Origin: Rhopalosiphum padi
Taxonomy: Eukaryota > Arthropoda > Insecta > Hemiptera > Aphididae
DNA: 64,000 bases
Direction of reading: 5' to 3'
Assembly: GCF_020882245.1 (NCBI RefSeq)
Contig: NC_083597.1
Location: 34,946,652 to 35,010,651, forward strand
This document shows positions 12,355 to 24,682 of the stretch, piece after piece. Each line of letters starts with the position of its first letter. The first letter of the stretch is position 1. Made by a program: the position numbers and the translations under genes. The notes under the pieces are model-generated. The model was not told the origin of the DNA. It did not search any database and worked only from the letters and a program-made list of their open reading frames with translations.

Positions 12355-14034
12355 TTATACAAATATAATATTAATTTTTAGGGAGCAAGCTTTTAGATTA
12401 ACAATTCAAATTTAAATAACTTAAAAAACTTTGAATATAAATAATTTATAACTTCTTGATATTAAAAAATGCACTCATATACATTTTTAACATATCATAA
12501 TTACAAACTAAAATAATTTATACTTACATATCTATAAGATTTCAAATAGTATAATTAACAATATATATAGTATGTTTTACAATCAAATTATCTAAGTATA
12601 ATTGAATATAATTGCTATTAGATACTTTTTATTTCATAAATTAACAACAGTTTCAATTTAATATATTTAATATGTCGATGATACGTCTATGATGAATTGT
12701 ATACTACTATTTAAACAAGATTGGTAAATTATAATATAGGCTTTTTAGATTTTCTTAATGTAGATAGGTACCTGAAAAACAAGAAATATCAATACATATT
12801 AAATTAATAAATCTAATTAAAAATTGTTATGGTTTAAATGGTAATTAATTTATATTGATTATGTAATTCATTTAGTTTTAGAATTCTATAATAAACTATT
12901 AAAACTCAAAAATTGTTGAGAAATTTTAAAATATCTCACTTTATTCAATCACCGTGTATCATTAAAGCTATATATTTTTCAAAGGTCCCTTACACAATTT
13001 GTCAGGAGTAGGTACTATAATTAATATTCCAACAGCATATAAAGTATATTGTAGAAAATTATATCATAAAAAGTATGTAGATTTACATATTTATTATACA
13101 AAATTAATTTGAATTGGAGGCACATGGTAAATTGATTCGTAAATTATGTTAAAATTTAATAATTATTAATACACAATTTTAAGAATTACTGCTTCTTTCA
13201 TTTTCAAGACCACAAAAATATAATTTTGGGTTATTATTTATTTAATATTTAATTTATTAATCCTAAAAATACATACAAAACAAAACATTTTGATTAGGCA
13301 AATTATTTATTATTAGTAATAACATAAACCAATTGTTATGTTTAAATTATAATCTATACATACATAAAGTAATCTCTAACTTCCACATATTTTTGACAAA
13401 TTGTGGCAGAGAATTTTATAAAATATTAAATAATAAACATAAATTTTAAATATTGAATGATTATTTGTTTATATTTTGTTTTATATACGTTAGTTCATAA
13501 TGATAAACCAGAAAAGAGTGTGATGACTTCTGTTGAAAATGATGTAACAGTCGGATATTCAGAAATGATGTATGTAGTTCTTGCATTGCTATAACCATTT
13601 TTATTTAAAAATTTGTGATCTACAAAATTTGAAAATGCTACATCATTTTTAACTTTATCTAAAAATGTATAGAACTAATCTAGCCTTGAAGTTTGAACAA
13701 ATAATCACATTAATATTTAAATTAATTATAGTATATAATTAATATTAATGCATTGATTGAATATTTTTAAATATTGTGGTATTAGTTATATGTTAATCAG
13801 TAATTAATACCTACTACAGTCAATAACATGAAATAATAATTTATGCTGAAAAAAATAAATTCAAAAGTAAATAAAAAAATACATTGGTATGATAAGACAC
13901 CTACTAGTCTACTACTATTTTAAATGCTAAATATTATAGCATGTTTCTGAGAAATATCTATTAATCATATTCTATAGAATAATAATTAATAAATAAATGT
14001 ACACAAAACAATTAATTTTAAAAATCTGTTATTT

Positions 14035-17000
14035 TTATTTATTTAATAGTTGATTAAAGTCAAAAAATAAATTAGTGTACCTTATCGACATAGGAGGACT
14101 CTGAGGACATTCAAAAGTCAAAAATCTCATCCAGCATTCTATTTTGATTTGGAAACCACAGTGTAATATCCTAGAAAATTATTAAATAGTTAATGACTTT
14201 AAATGTTTTTAAATATAATTTTAAATTACTTTGTATAAATCTTTTTACAACAATATAAGGTTTTATGAGATTGATCATTATAATGGCAAAAATATGGACA
14301 GTGATGACCGCAATCCATTTTAATGTTGCATACTTTTAAACAACGCGCTTTGAAGAAATCCTTACTATTGCAAACTGTATTAATCCAATCTTTATGAATT
14401 TGACAATATAAAGTCAATTTATTACCTGAAAATTAATTTTTGAAATGTTATTCAAAATATAAAAAGGAATATATTTAATATTAGTTCTATTTTCTACCAA
14501 GAGCTTGTTGATCAACTAGTGTTTGACTGATTTTTTTCCAAATCGATGAATGTATAAGATTATCCATATTTCCCATGATGTATAATCCATCTCTAGCTCT
14601 AGATAAGGCAACACAAATACGATTTTGAATGTGTAAAAACCCAATATTATTATCAATGTTGCTGCGCACTAGAGACAACAGAACAATATCATTTTCTTCG
14701 CCCTGATAGCCATCTACACATTCAATTCTAAAATCTTCTAAGAAAAAACTTGTTTCTTGAATCTAATAAGCCATAAATTATATAAAAATTAATTAAAACA
14801 GTATTAAAAGCTTTTGTATAGCAATAATGAAAAAAGATAATTATATAAAATATATGTAAACCCATAGATACTATTTTTAATTTATCAAACATGATATTAT
14901 ATAACCTTGAAGTGTTAAAAAAACCTATATGTAGTAGTAAAATAATTTACTTTTTTTGTTACGTTAAAAATCATAAAACTATTAGGCAAAATATTAGGAT
15001 TGTAATAAAATTAAACAGTTTAAAAATGTCTTGTTCCTATCTGTTAGTTAACACATTGACCGTCACAGTTTGATCATCATCAACAAAAGGTATTTGTTCT
15101 CTGCAGCGGGTGTTGACACATCATTGATAACTTGATTTTATTTATTGATTAATTTTTTCCAAAAATACGGACTTACAATAAGATCATTACATCTTGTACC
15201 ATAACTTATATGAAAAGTCAAACTTAAATGATTCAATATTAAATTGATTTTTGTAATAAATTTAAGTCAATCAATTAATTATGACTTATAATACTTATAT
15301 TATTATTGTTTGCATTATTATATTATTATTCGATAATCAAAACGAGCTTCACGTGGAGCTGCATAAATTATTTTTTAGCATTCATTAGCCAATGATTATT
15401 AATGACATATTATTTTAAGCAAATTTGTCATTTCTTTGGACTGTCATGTGTAAACCAAAATGTTAATTATAGGAGACTGCTCAGTTCAACCCAAGTTACA
15501 GTTAACGTGCTAACTTAAGATATTTTTTGATTTGAACATTTTTTAATTGACATATTTCATGATATCTTTAATTTTTTATAATACTTAAAAATGTAAATTA
15601 TGTTTTAGATATTAATTATTTATGTTACTAAAATTAATAAACAAGTTACATAATAATAAATTTAAAAAAAAAAAAACTGTTTTGAATAATATGAATTACC
15701 TTTTGAAATTCTAATAGCTGATCTCGATAAGTAACTAGTATAGTAATTTGATTTTGTCGATAGCCTTGACTTATCAGATATCTGGCAAATTCTATAAAAA
15801 ATTTTACTTCATGAATATTTTTGTGACTGTTAGACCCGATTTCCTATTACAACACACATATAAATATATATTGCTTAATTAGTTAAATAGTCAGGAAGAT
15901 TTAAAATGAAAACACTATAATAATAATAGATACTAGTTACTAAATTATTAAGTATTACTACTACCTTATAATTAACAATATTGCTTACTTTCTCTTCAGG
16001 TACTTTGTGATGGATAAAATATATATTCTTATTAACACCACTAATATTACTTCTATGGTTAACTGATTTATGATCCATTAAAAAAGGATAAATAGGTTTC
16101 ATTAAAGCAGAAATTTCAGGTCGCATTCGATGTTGTGTGGCTAAGGTGTAACAGGGAAATCCATTTTTTACCATTCGTTCAAATAATGAAACATCAAAAT
16201 TAAACCGTTTTGCAAGTGTAAAAGATGCATTTCTTGGACGCAATTGTTGATGATCGCCTTTAAATCACACAAATATATTTTAATGAGTAACTTAATCATA
16301 ACATAATACTATGTATTCTTATATTTTCTTAAGGAAAAATAAAGATTATTTAAAACATTGACTACCATTTGAGTTTTGATAAATTCAAAGTATGAACATC
16401 TTTCTTCAAAATGTATAATATAAATTTTATAATTGAAAATTAGAAGAAAAGACATTTTATGAAAATTGGTTACCTACTTGCCCACTTTTGTTTTGTTTAC
16501 TTTTATAATTATATCATATAAAAAATAATGCAAGTTCTATCAATGTCAACCTTCTAATAATATATTGAAAAGTTTAAAATGTGTAATAAAAACTCAAACA
16601 ATTAAATTACAGTTATAGGTAATATTTTCTTAGTATATAAAAATTTAACATTTCTGGAAATAAATTTTAAATTAAGATTTAATTTTAATATATAAATAAA
16701 TTTATATGTAATATATGTGAATAATATATACTTACCAATTAAAATTAAGTGTTGACAAGATTCAGTTAAGGATACAACTATATGGGATTCTAAGACTTCA
16801 GCAGCTTCTTCCACAATAACTGCAAATTTTAAAACAATAATATGGTATTAGTAAACAAATAAAAAAATTAATCATTTTTTTTTTATATTAACAAAATTAA
16901 TTAAAAATAATATAGTATTTAATTTTTTTAAAGGTATACACATTAATCAATTGAAATCTTTTATATATTTATTTTAATACTTTGGTATTTATGTCATGTA

Positions 17001-19623
17001 TATATATTTACATACATGACCTATTCAATAGAAAAAATTAAAATTATATCTTATAATTAGAGACCGGATTCCTGTGCAATTGCATTTTTTATGGCATGTT
17101 CTAAATCTTATAGAAATATGCTAAAAATCCAAATCAAGAGATGTAGATTAATTTAAAAAAAGTTTTATTTTGCACAATATTGCAAATTTTTGGATTTTTA
17201 CATAAAATTGCACGTTTCAGGTTTTTTTTTTCTAAATAAAAATGTATTAATTAGTACTTTTGAACAAATATTTTTGCTCTATAATCTATTATAAAATCTA
17301 TCTACTTTATCATTGCTATATTATGTTGTTATATGAAGTATTGGATTATTGGATATATATATCGATATAATACAACGTAATAATACTACTTCAATTGTCG
17401 ATTGCATATACACATACAGTACTACAGTCTATCCTCAGCAGCCGTAGTTCTCATGTTTTGATAATTAGAACACATATTAGGTGACAAAAGATATAATTTT
17501 ACAGAAAAAAACTTGGAAATGCACATGATAATAAATTTATATTATAAAAATAAAATTTGAAGAACTTATGATGAAAAATTTGTCTTTGCACGATTTTGCA
17601 CATTTCATCATTTTAATTTCAAATTTTTTAGGAGTTGGCTGCACAAAAATCCAGTCTTTACTTATAACAAATAAGTTATATGTACCTCTAATGCTTAAAC
17701 CATATTTGGCTTTTATTAAAATACTTAAGTAGTTTTATTTCTCATTTTCAATTATTTTTAATATTATAAGATAATTTAAGGAATAGGTTTAATCATTATT
17801 AGATTCAATTAAACTAAATATCTATAATAAAAATATATGTTTTCAAATATTAAATAAATAATATTCAATATAAGATATTATAATTTAATAAATATTTATT
17901 TATTTAAAATTATAATCTATACAATATTATAGCCTAATATGAAATTTAATATTAATTTACTAACAAAACTATATTATCTAAACTAACCTATAGGGGGTTT
18001 TAGATCCAATAACACAGAATGTCTCATAGCAGCTCCAGTAGTAGTAAGACCGACTACATATGAATTTCTCAAACTTAATTTTGCTGTAGGATTATTAATA
18101 TTTGCTAATACATGAGATTTTAAAACAATAGATTTACATCCACCACCAATTCTTATAATATTTTTAGTGATATTAATTAAACCTTCAAGAAATTGATCTA
18201 AGGCATGATTTGTATAACACGTTTCATACATATTTTCTATAATACTTCTGGCTATTCTAAGACCAATATATGTTTTACCAGTACCAGGAGGTCCTTGAAT
18301 TACAGTAAATTCTTCAGTTAATGCTGCTTTAAATGCTTTTTTTTGAGCACAGTCAAGTCCTAAAACCTTGTTATCTGGCCAAAGTTTATCATTTAAGATA
18401 TCAAACTGCGAACCATTAATATTATATATTTGTGAATTATATTTTAAGTATGCTGGAACTTTAGATTTACTTTTTCCATACACAATGTAAGATTTCATAG
18501 GAAAATTATAAAGGTTAAATGTCTTCAAAACATCCATACTATACATATAAGGTAAAAAATATGCATCAGATTCTGCCATTGTATAAGAAGAATTTAATTT
18601 AATTGATATTTTATTACCCAATGGTTGAATTACTATTGTTTTTATTGGTAATGATATTTTCCGATTCATTTTTATAATTATAGCAAAAAACATAGAATCA
18701 AAATTATCATCACTAAATACTAATAGTGAATTAAACATAAATCTTTTTGAATTAATTGAGCAATCTTCTTTAGTAAAAAAATTAACTAAAAAAGTTTCTT
18801 TAAACTTATCCTTTTTTGTTATCTTTGCCCCAAAATAAACACGCATATTTGGCATTTTTGTAACACATTTTTGGTCAATTTTGTTCATTATTCTATAAGA
18901 CTGAATACCTTCTCTCATTGGAGCTAAAATATCTTCACGAAGTAAACGAAATTGTACATCAATGTAATGCTCTATATTATCATAACTTCCTTTAATTATA
19001 TTTGGACTCAAAATTACTTTTTTTGTAGTAATATCTTTGATTACGGGGTAAATAGATAGGGATTTATAACATTGTGGCCACCTTTTAACATCATAATGTA
19101 CAACATTTTTCAACATATTTTTAGTCTTCAAGTCATCATCTATCAACAATAATTCTTGAATATCTATTGAATTTGATTCAAATAATATGTGTTGCATATA
19201 TTTTATTATTCCATTAAGTAGTGTTTTGGATTTTGAATTTGTAGTAAGTTCTAATATAGTTTTACAATTAATGAAAAATTCTTGTAATTTAACCCTGCTA
19301 ATTAAATCTTTAAGTTTAGTAATATCAATTAGAGAATTATTTAAATGTTCCAAATATTTTGAATTGAATATCATTTCTAAAACAGTAGATTTTATTTGAA
19401 TTAATTCCAATGATTTAATTTTAGAAAATATATTCATTAAATGTATGAGTACTGTAATATCTACACATTTATTCAATGTGCGTTTGAAATCTTCGTTATT
19501 TATTAGAAATTCAAATACTTTTTCAGGTTTTGATTCTAACAATAATTCTAGTTGTTCATAATTTGTAACAATAATATGAGGTGTAAGATTAATTACAGTC
19601 ATTTTATCACACAATTCATCCAT
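14035..19623 (-). CDS. ZNFX1-like SF1 RNA helicase, short form (917 codons)
   Basis: Seven coding exons join in phase: 19623-17988, 16819-16736, 16257-15965, 15843-15700, 14762-14498, 14425-14230 and 14170-14035. Start: ATG at 19623 in good context (gaccATGG). Order: N-terminal helical region; Walker A GPPGTGKT (about residues 444-451); CYTNHALDQFLEG; GLTTTGAA; motif II VIVEEAAEVLE (about 546); GDHQQLRP; QHRMRPE (about 615); VDGYQGEEND (about 736); motif VI VALSRARDGLYIMGN; then Cys/His-rich sequence (LYCQIH, DCGHHCPYFCH) matching the first NFX1-type finger. In animals ZNFX1 is an RNA-binding helicase linked to small-RNA inheritance and antiviral sensing; a similar role here is inference. It is about half the length of vertebrate ZNFX1. 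Only a short segment lies between Walker A and CYTNHALDQ, and most of the finger array is absent. AATAAA overlaps the stop. The last exon is the least certain. Confidence 0.88.
17051..17667. mobile_element. MITE in an intron of the ZNFX1-like gene
   Basis: The left end TTATAATTAGAGACCGGATT and the inverted right end TTATAAGTAAAGACTGGATT match for about 28 bp with few differences, running on into CCTGTGCA/TTTGTGCA. It is 617 bp and non-coding, in the 1.17-kb intron between exons 1 and 2. GCAC/GTGC words recur inside near both ends. Target duplication not resolved. Confidence 0.7.
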
Positions 19624-20700
19624 GGTCGATGTTTCTTTTGAATATGGTTGTAAAATTTTAGTTTATAATAAATTTGTTGTTGATAATATTATAGTTCATA
19701 TTTAATTATATTCCATAAATGTATTCATCCATAATAACAAATTATTTTGTGTTCAATAACTGAAATACAAATAAAAATATGAATTTTAATAATATACAAT
19801 TATATTAACTAAATATTCCAACAAATTATTATTTAAATTTTCAATGTTGTAATATATACTTTTAGCAATTATATATAATTGTAGTAATGTTTTACTTATT
19901 ATTTTATATTATTATATATAATAGGTTTTTTTTTTTTATCTCAATGAATGCAAGTACTGTAGGAGTTAGACAAAGCCGTAATTGAAAAAAAATTTCGGGA
20001 GGGGGGGTTCAACATTTTTTTTTAAATATAAACGTTGAAAATGTATAGTTAATAAACTATATTCAACACTAAAATATTTCTACTTTTAAAAATTTTGGGA
20101 GGGGGGGTCCGGACCCCTGGACCCTCCCACCAGTTACGGCCTTGGAGTTATAACACTATAAGTATGTCTATGTATAGGTAAGATTACCAACTTTTGTAGA
20201 AGTGCATTATATACTGGACACTGGTTCATACTATAATGTAATTAATTTAATAATAATAAATGATAACTAACAGTATTAGTTAAAATGTATTTTTATATAA
20301 AATACATATTCTAATATTATAGAATTATTTAATAATTTTAATAAGTAAAATACATTTTTACAATTCTAAATAATATTTCAAATTGCTTAAGCTTAACATA
20401 GTTGTTCAATAATTTTAATTAAATTTAAAACTCATTAAATAACATTATAATTATATAATAATAATTTAAATTATTAAAATTAAATCACTGATTTAAAATA
20501 TATGACATGGTTTAGTTCAATTATATAAAAAAAAATTATAACTTACCAAAATATTTATCGTAGTGTTTTTGTTGCAGTTAAAATTAATATTAAATATTGT
20601 ACTTTATAAACAAGGAACAACTAACAAGAAAGTTCAGTTTAATGAAAGCATAATATTACTGTTCGGTCGAAATTGAATTATATCAAGTATTTAAGTTACA
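19624..20700 (-). promoter_or_regulatory. 5' untranslated region and probable start region of the ZNFX1-like gene
   Basis: A good acceptor (TTTGTATTTCAG) sits just upstream of 19759, giving untranslated exon sequence 19759-19624 before the ATG. A donor (TTTTG then GTAAGTT) at 20547 suggests a first non-coding exon from about 20700 to 20547, leaving a 787-bp intron that contains the repeat 19971-20143. The exact transcription start cannot be read from sequence. Confidence 0.5.
19971..20143. mobile_element. GC-rich dispersed MITE, longer copy
   Basis: The left end GCCGTAATTG and right end CAGTTACGGC are inverted copies. G-rich runs lie inside each end, and a small palindrome GGTCCGGACC is at about 20107. 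The word ggagtta flanks it at 19962 and 20144. It shares its ends with 8749-8820 and lies in the 5' untranslated intron of the ZNFX1-like gene. Confidence 0.65.
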
Positions 20701-20972
20701 ATTATAAAATACAGGTAAAATATTTTATTAGCGATTAATTGATGGATAAGAGGATAAGAGCCAGATGTCAGAAACTACTATTCTGTATTCTATAATAATT
20801 AAAATTAATTTCCAAAAATAAATTTATCAAACAAAACCCAAGGAATATTAGTATTTATTTAACAGTGTTGACCATAAAAGTACTAAAAGTTGGAAAATTC
20901 CCGCTTTTACGGACTGGACTGTTCTCTATCTATATTACCACTAATTATAGAATATTATTCTATGGGTTGCTA

Positions 20973-21009
20973 CCACGGATATTATATAAAGATATATCTT
21001 TAATCGTGG
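20973..21009. repeat. 37-bp imperfect micro-palindrome, CACG group
   Basis: CCACG and CGTGG ends surround a perfect inner palindrome AAAGATATATCTTT; the segments between differ. No flanking duplication is evident. A lone half (CCACGATTAAAGATATA) occurs at about 37710. Confidence 0.5.
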
Positions 21010-21192
21010 TATAAACTAGTTTATAGGTCTATGATTACAATATTTTCTATGTTTCCTTATTCCTGAAAACTACTATTTCCAAAGTTATAATAGTCCTAAA
21101 ATCAAATTTACCTAATTACTAATATCTTCCAATCGGTAAAAGCACAGGTATAATTAATAATAACTTATTTAATTATAAGGTATAGGTATTAG

Positions 21193-21230
21193 CATTGATT
21201 TTATAATATATATATATTATAAAATCAATG
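21193..21230. repeat. 38-bp perfect micro-palindrome with 7-bp duplication, CATTGAT group
   Basis: A perfect palindrome whose first arm is CATTGATTTTATAATATAT. The 7-mer gtattag abuts both ends (21186-21192 and 21231-21237). It extends to 8 bp if the final G is counted as target. Confidence 0.85.
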
Positions 21231-22129
21231 GTATTAGGTACGTAGTGCTATGCTGTAAAGTGTAAGTTATTTGATCCAGACATATTTGGAAAAATTACGT
21301 CCCAAAAATGTAATTTCGACATCTCACCTACTCTCTTTAAAAAAATGAAAAATACAGTATTTTATATATTATAATAATTTTTTACTATATAAAAAATTAT
21401 TTTACTTATAACATTAAATTATAAAAATTACATGTTAGTTTTTTGTCATATTTTCCATATCATAGTTATCATAGTTTTTTTTTTATTAATAACTATATAA
21501 TAGGTAGCGATAAAAAAATAAGTTAGAACATTCTTACGATCGTTTTTATTTTATTATGATCAAATAGTCTTAAAGTAAAATTTAAAAAACTTATCTCCCA
21601 TTTTATGCTATTATATTGTCGAGTCAACAGTCAACATTGTAACAAGTAGTTCTACCTATATATCAATGTATCATACTATCATACTTTAACGACATCTTTA
21701 CCTCGAGTCCTCTACTATTAGCCGGATCATTTGGTACACGTAGGTATACACTTTTTTTTCAATATTTTGAAAGTACCTATTACCTAACATTAGACAATTT
21801 GTTCCTAGTAGAGTTAAAAAGAAAAATACTTTGACAGGTACTGAAGAACAAATAGTGTTGAATCGAATAAAATATAAAAAGTAATTTAACAATAGAATAA
21901 AGATTTTTTTTATCAAATACGATTAAATAGGTACATTTTATTTAGAAATATAACATATTATAAGTACCCAAAACATTTTTAGCAATACTTTCCAGAAAAC
22001 ACGGTATAAACAAATTATTGGGCGATCAATAGTAATCAAGTAGTAATTGTAGTAGTAATTGTGCTTTGATTTTTGACTTCAGACTCTCTTTGAAAAGGAA
22101 ATTGAATCTAGTTGGTACTTTGGTGGGTC

Positions 22130-22560
22130 AAAAGTAAATTCTTAGCTTTCAAAATCGTCAGGAAAAACCCTGAAATAGTTACGGAAAAACCAGAATTTTT
22201 ACGCATAACCATTTTTCGACAAAATCGATTTTTTGATTTTGCTGTAACACAAAAACGAATCATTGTAAATATTTGAAATTTTCACCAAATGTTTATATTA
22301 ACGTTATCTATCATAGACATATTACTAATCTATAATGGTAATATGTCTATGTTAACTATATATGATTAAATACTCAAAATATTTAGAATTTTTTTAAACT
22401 ATTTATAGAGCATTGAAATTTTCGATTTTTTTTCTTGAAATGCCGAAAAAAACCATTTGGCATACCAAAAAATCTTAAAAATTTAATACAGGGTTAATTA
22501 AAGATTTTTCTTATTGTAGTAAAAAAATCAAAAATCATTAGTCACTATCTAATTAACTAA
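22130..22560 (+). repeat. Dispersed non-coding repeat, copy 1
   Basis: A block running from AAGTAAATTCTTAGC to AAAAATCATTAGTCAC. Its right half, with tttttcttgaaatgccgaaa, the caaaaaatctt stretch and gtagtaaaaaaatcaaaaatc, recurs in the same orientation at 32920-33080 with ordered differences. It reads as an old interspersed repeat and was later hit by the micro-palindrome at 22312. Confidence 0.6.
22312..22351. repeat. 40-bp micro-palindrome with loop, CATAGAC group
   Basis: Perfect 14-bp arms CATAGACATATTAC and GTAATATGTCTATG surround a 12-base loop. Flanking 8-mers ttatctat (22304-22311) and ttaactat (22352-22359) differ at one base. Outer arm shared with 9199. Confidence 0.8.
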
Positions 22561-22702
22561 TTAAATTTGTCACTGATAAATCAGTACGGTCATGTATTCG
22601 CCGTTATCTCACGATATCAAAACGACTAACACCATTATGCCGAATAAAATTAAAACTGTCACCCCACTAATTATTCAAAAGTCTGGTATACAGAGTGCGT
22701 AA

Positions 22703-22939
22703 AATCACTCACCTAATTCGCCTACACAATCAATTCTAAATGATGGTTTCATCACCTTCACTGGATGTCTGGATCCAAACGTTTCTTATCGCCATCTCAT
22801 CACCAAATGTAGTCAACCACCACCAAAAACAATAAAAATATGTTTTAAAAAACGGATATTCACCGTTTCGAATCAAATCGAGCAATCTGTTAATCTTGAT
22901 AGCAAATCAAATAAAATGGAGCTAGAACCCGAACAATGA
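22703..22939 (+). pseudogene. Coding-like fragment of unknown origin
   Basis: A 79-codon open stretch with C-rich codons (ATC, CCA, CAA, CTC), unlike the surrounding A/T-rich DNA. It includes DGFITFTGCLDPNVSYRH and KCSQPPPKT. It has no start codon or splice context and ends 21 bp before the Mutator-like element. The composition is similar to the LINE coding sequence here, so a retroelement remnant is the best guess. Confidence 0.3.
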
Positions 22940-22960
22940 ACATCTACTCCCATCACAGCA

Positions 22961-23638
22961 GCGAATCGCGGACAAAAAGTCCGCTTTAAAAAAAGTTGGA
23001 CAAAAAGTCCGGATTCAATTTTTATAGTCGGACAAAAAGTTCGAGCACATTTTTAGTGTCGGACAAAAAGCCCGAAAATACAAAATATTTTGTATACCTA
23101 ATTAATATTTATTTTAAAAATTAAAAAATACTGTACAGTGTACACATATTATTATATTTTCGTATAACTAATACAAATATAACGGAAATCCACTATATCT
23201 AGTACATAGTACTATAGTAGTATAGTTAAGTATACCTATAATAATAACAAATTTATATTTTTTTAATATAATTATGATTTACAATTTTTTTTTAGTTTTA
23301 GTTTCGATTGACGTATTTTTAAATAAAATAAAATAAAATAAAATTCATTGTTTGTTAAAATGTATTTATTTACAAATAAATTTTGATATTGTTGTTCTAA
23401 TATGTTGTAATATATTATATAATTATAAATGAAAATAAGAAATTAGAAATAAATATAAAGATATAAGTAATGTGTATAATATATAATATCTACAAACATT
23501 TTAAAATTTTTAAATTTTTAAAATAAATAATATTAGTTATATAAAATATTTTGTATTTTCGTACTTTTTGTCCGACACTAAAAACTGAATCCCGATTTTT
23601 TGTCCAACTTTTTTTAAAATGGACTTTTTGACCGATTA
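22961..23638. mobile_element. Mutator-like or similar element with repeated GGACAAAAAGTCC words
   Basis: About 130 bp at the left (22961-23095) is repeated inverted at the right (23541-23638). The arms contain several units of CGGACAAAAAG: four at left, about three at right. Imperfect 12-bp direct repeats cccatcacagca (22949-22960) and cccataacagca (23639-23650) flank it. Long inverted ends with a duplication near 9-12 bp suggest a Mutator-like element. The middle is A/T-rich and non-coding, with a (TAAAA)n tract at about 23320. Confidence 0.7.
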
Positions 23639-23807
23639 CCCATAACAGCATCATCCCTCTCCAATTTTCATTCGTACAGTAAATTATTTTAATGCATTCT
23701 GTAATAAGTGTAAATGTGTAATACAATCAAAGAAGTAACAATTACTAATAGCAGAGCGTACAGTTCTCTTCTAAAAGTTCAATAAACGGTGTAAAACCTT
23801 TCCGAAG

Positions 23808-23912
23808 CACGACAAAAAGCCATTCGACAAATCACCATCCGACAAAAAGCTATGTATACCATCATAAATAATGTGTACAGTAATTAACATTTTTTTAGCG
23901 ACAAAAAGCCAC
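23808..23912. repeat. Second block of CGACAAAAAGCC words
   Basis: CACGACAAAAAGCC, ATCCGACAAAAAGC and AGCGACAAAAAGCC occur within 105 bp. They share the GACAAAAAG core with the element ending at 23638 but have different flanks. It is perhaps the end of a related, truncated element. Confidence 0.45.
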
Positions 23913-24089
23913 CTAATGGAATTATAATTTATAATTATTTTTTTAAATTTTTTTGGCGCCAATTCGTATACAAATGTACTACCTACACTAATTGTTAAAT
24001 TCTAACCGTGGACTAATCGTTAAAATATCGAATCTAAGATAAAAACAACACAGTGAAAAACGTTAATTTTGGTTAAAAGTTATTATATA

Positions 24090-24680
24090 CAGTGAAACCT
24101 CTGAATAGCGGACACTCTCGGTCGCCGAAATTTTGTCCGCTTTTTAGAGGTGTCCGTTATTTAGAGGAAAACATTTTTTTTAACAAATAAATAAATTCAA
24201 TAATTTTATTTTATATTATTTTTACATTAATTAAATACACAATAAAACTAACATTTATGAAAAAAAACCAGTTACCTACATTTTTATTTTATTTTTACAT
24301 TAATTAATTAATACATCATAAAAAAATAAAAACTTACATTTCTGAAAAAAATCTGTTATTTAAGTTTGTTTATTAATTGTAGGCGTAGTTATTTCGTATG
24401 TTAAGGCATTTTCTAATTAGATTATGTTTGAAAACAATGAACTATTCTGTACCTCGATAGAAGAAATATATAATATAACTTAATAATTCAGGTTTTTATT
24501 CAGGTATTCCAAAATAATTCTTAATTTAAGATAAAAATAACTAATATCAATGTCATAAAATTGTCCGTTATTTAGAGAGTCCTGTATTTAGAGGTTTTCC
24601 TTTACATAAATAGTGAAAATGTTCGCGTCCCCGAAAAAACGTCCGCTATTTAGAGGTGTCCGTTAAGGGAGGTTTCACTG
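24090..24680. mobile_element. Pogo/Tigger-type MITE
   Basis: The left end CAGTGAAACCTC and right end GAGGTTTCACTG are perfect inverted copies, flanked by TA on both sides (24088-24089, 24681-24682). Inside each end are repeated GTCCGCTATTTAGAGG words in inverted orientation. These are hallmarks of the Tigger/pogo branch of Tc1-mariner elements. 591 bp, non-coding. Confidence 0.88.
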
Positions 24681-24682
24681 TA

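Larger units (their letters stand above)
8362..14034. other. AT-rich spacer between the secreted-protein gene and the ZNFX1-like gene
   Basis: No exon chain or protein family could be recognised on either strand. It contains the small repeats listed separately (8749, 9199, 10955, 12094, 12192) and a decayed transposon at 9541-10250. The promoter of the secreted-protein gene should lie just above 8361. The stretch 12360-14034 shows only low-complexity A/T sequence. Confidence 0.6.
20701..22129. other. Intergenic AT-rich DNA, no gene seen
   Basis: Only short palindromes (20973, 21193) and low-complexity A/T sequence are visible. The 72-codon minus-strand frame at 21916-21698 has no recognisable domain or splice partners. 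Confidence 0.6.

Noticed and set aside
13490..13600. Possible exon-like sequence (SVENDVTVGYSEMM) on the plus strand
   Set aside because: Too short, without convincing start, donor/acceptor pair or partners.
22961..23912. Regularly spaced GACAAAAAG words that look array-like
   Set aside because: Not a CRISPR array: spacing is irregular, the words lie in inverted arms of a transposon, and the genome is eukaryotic.
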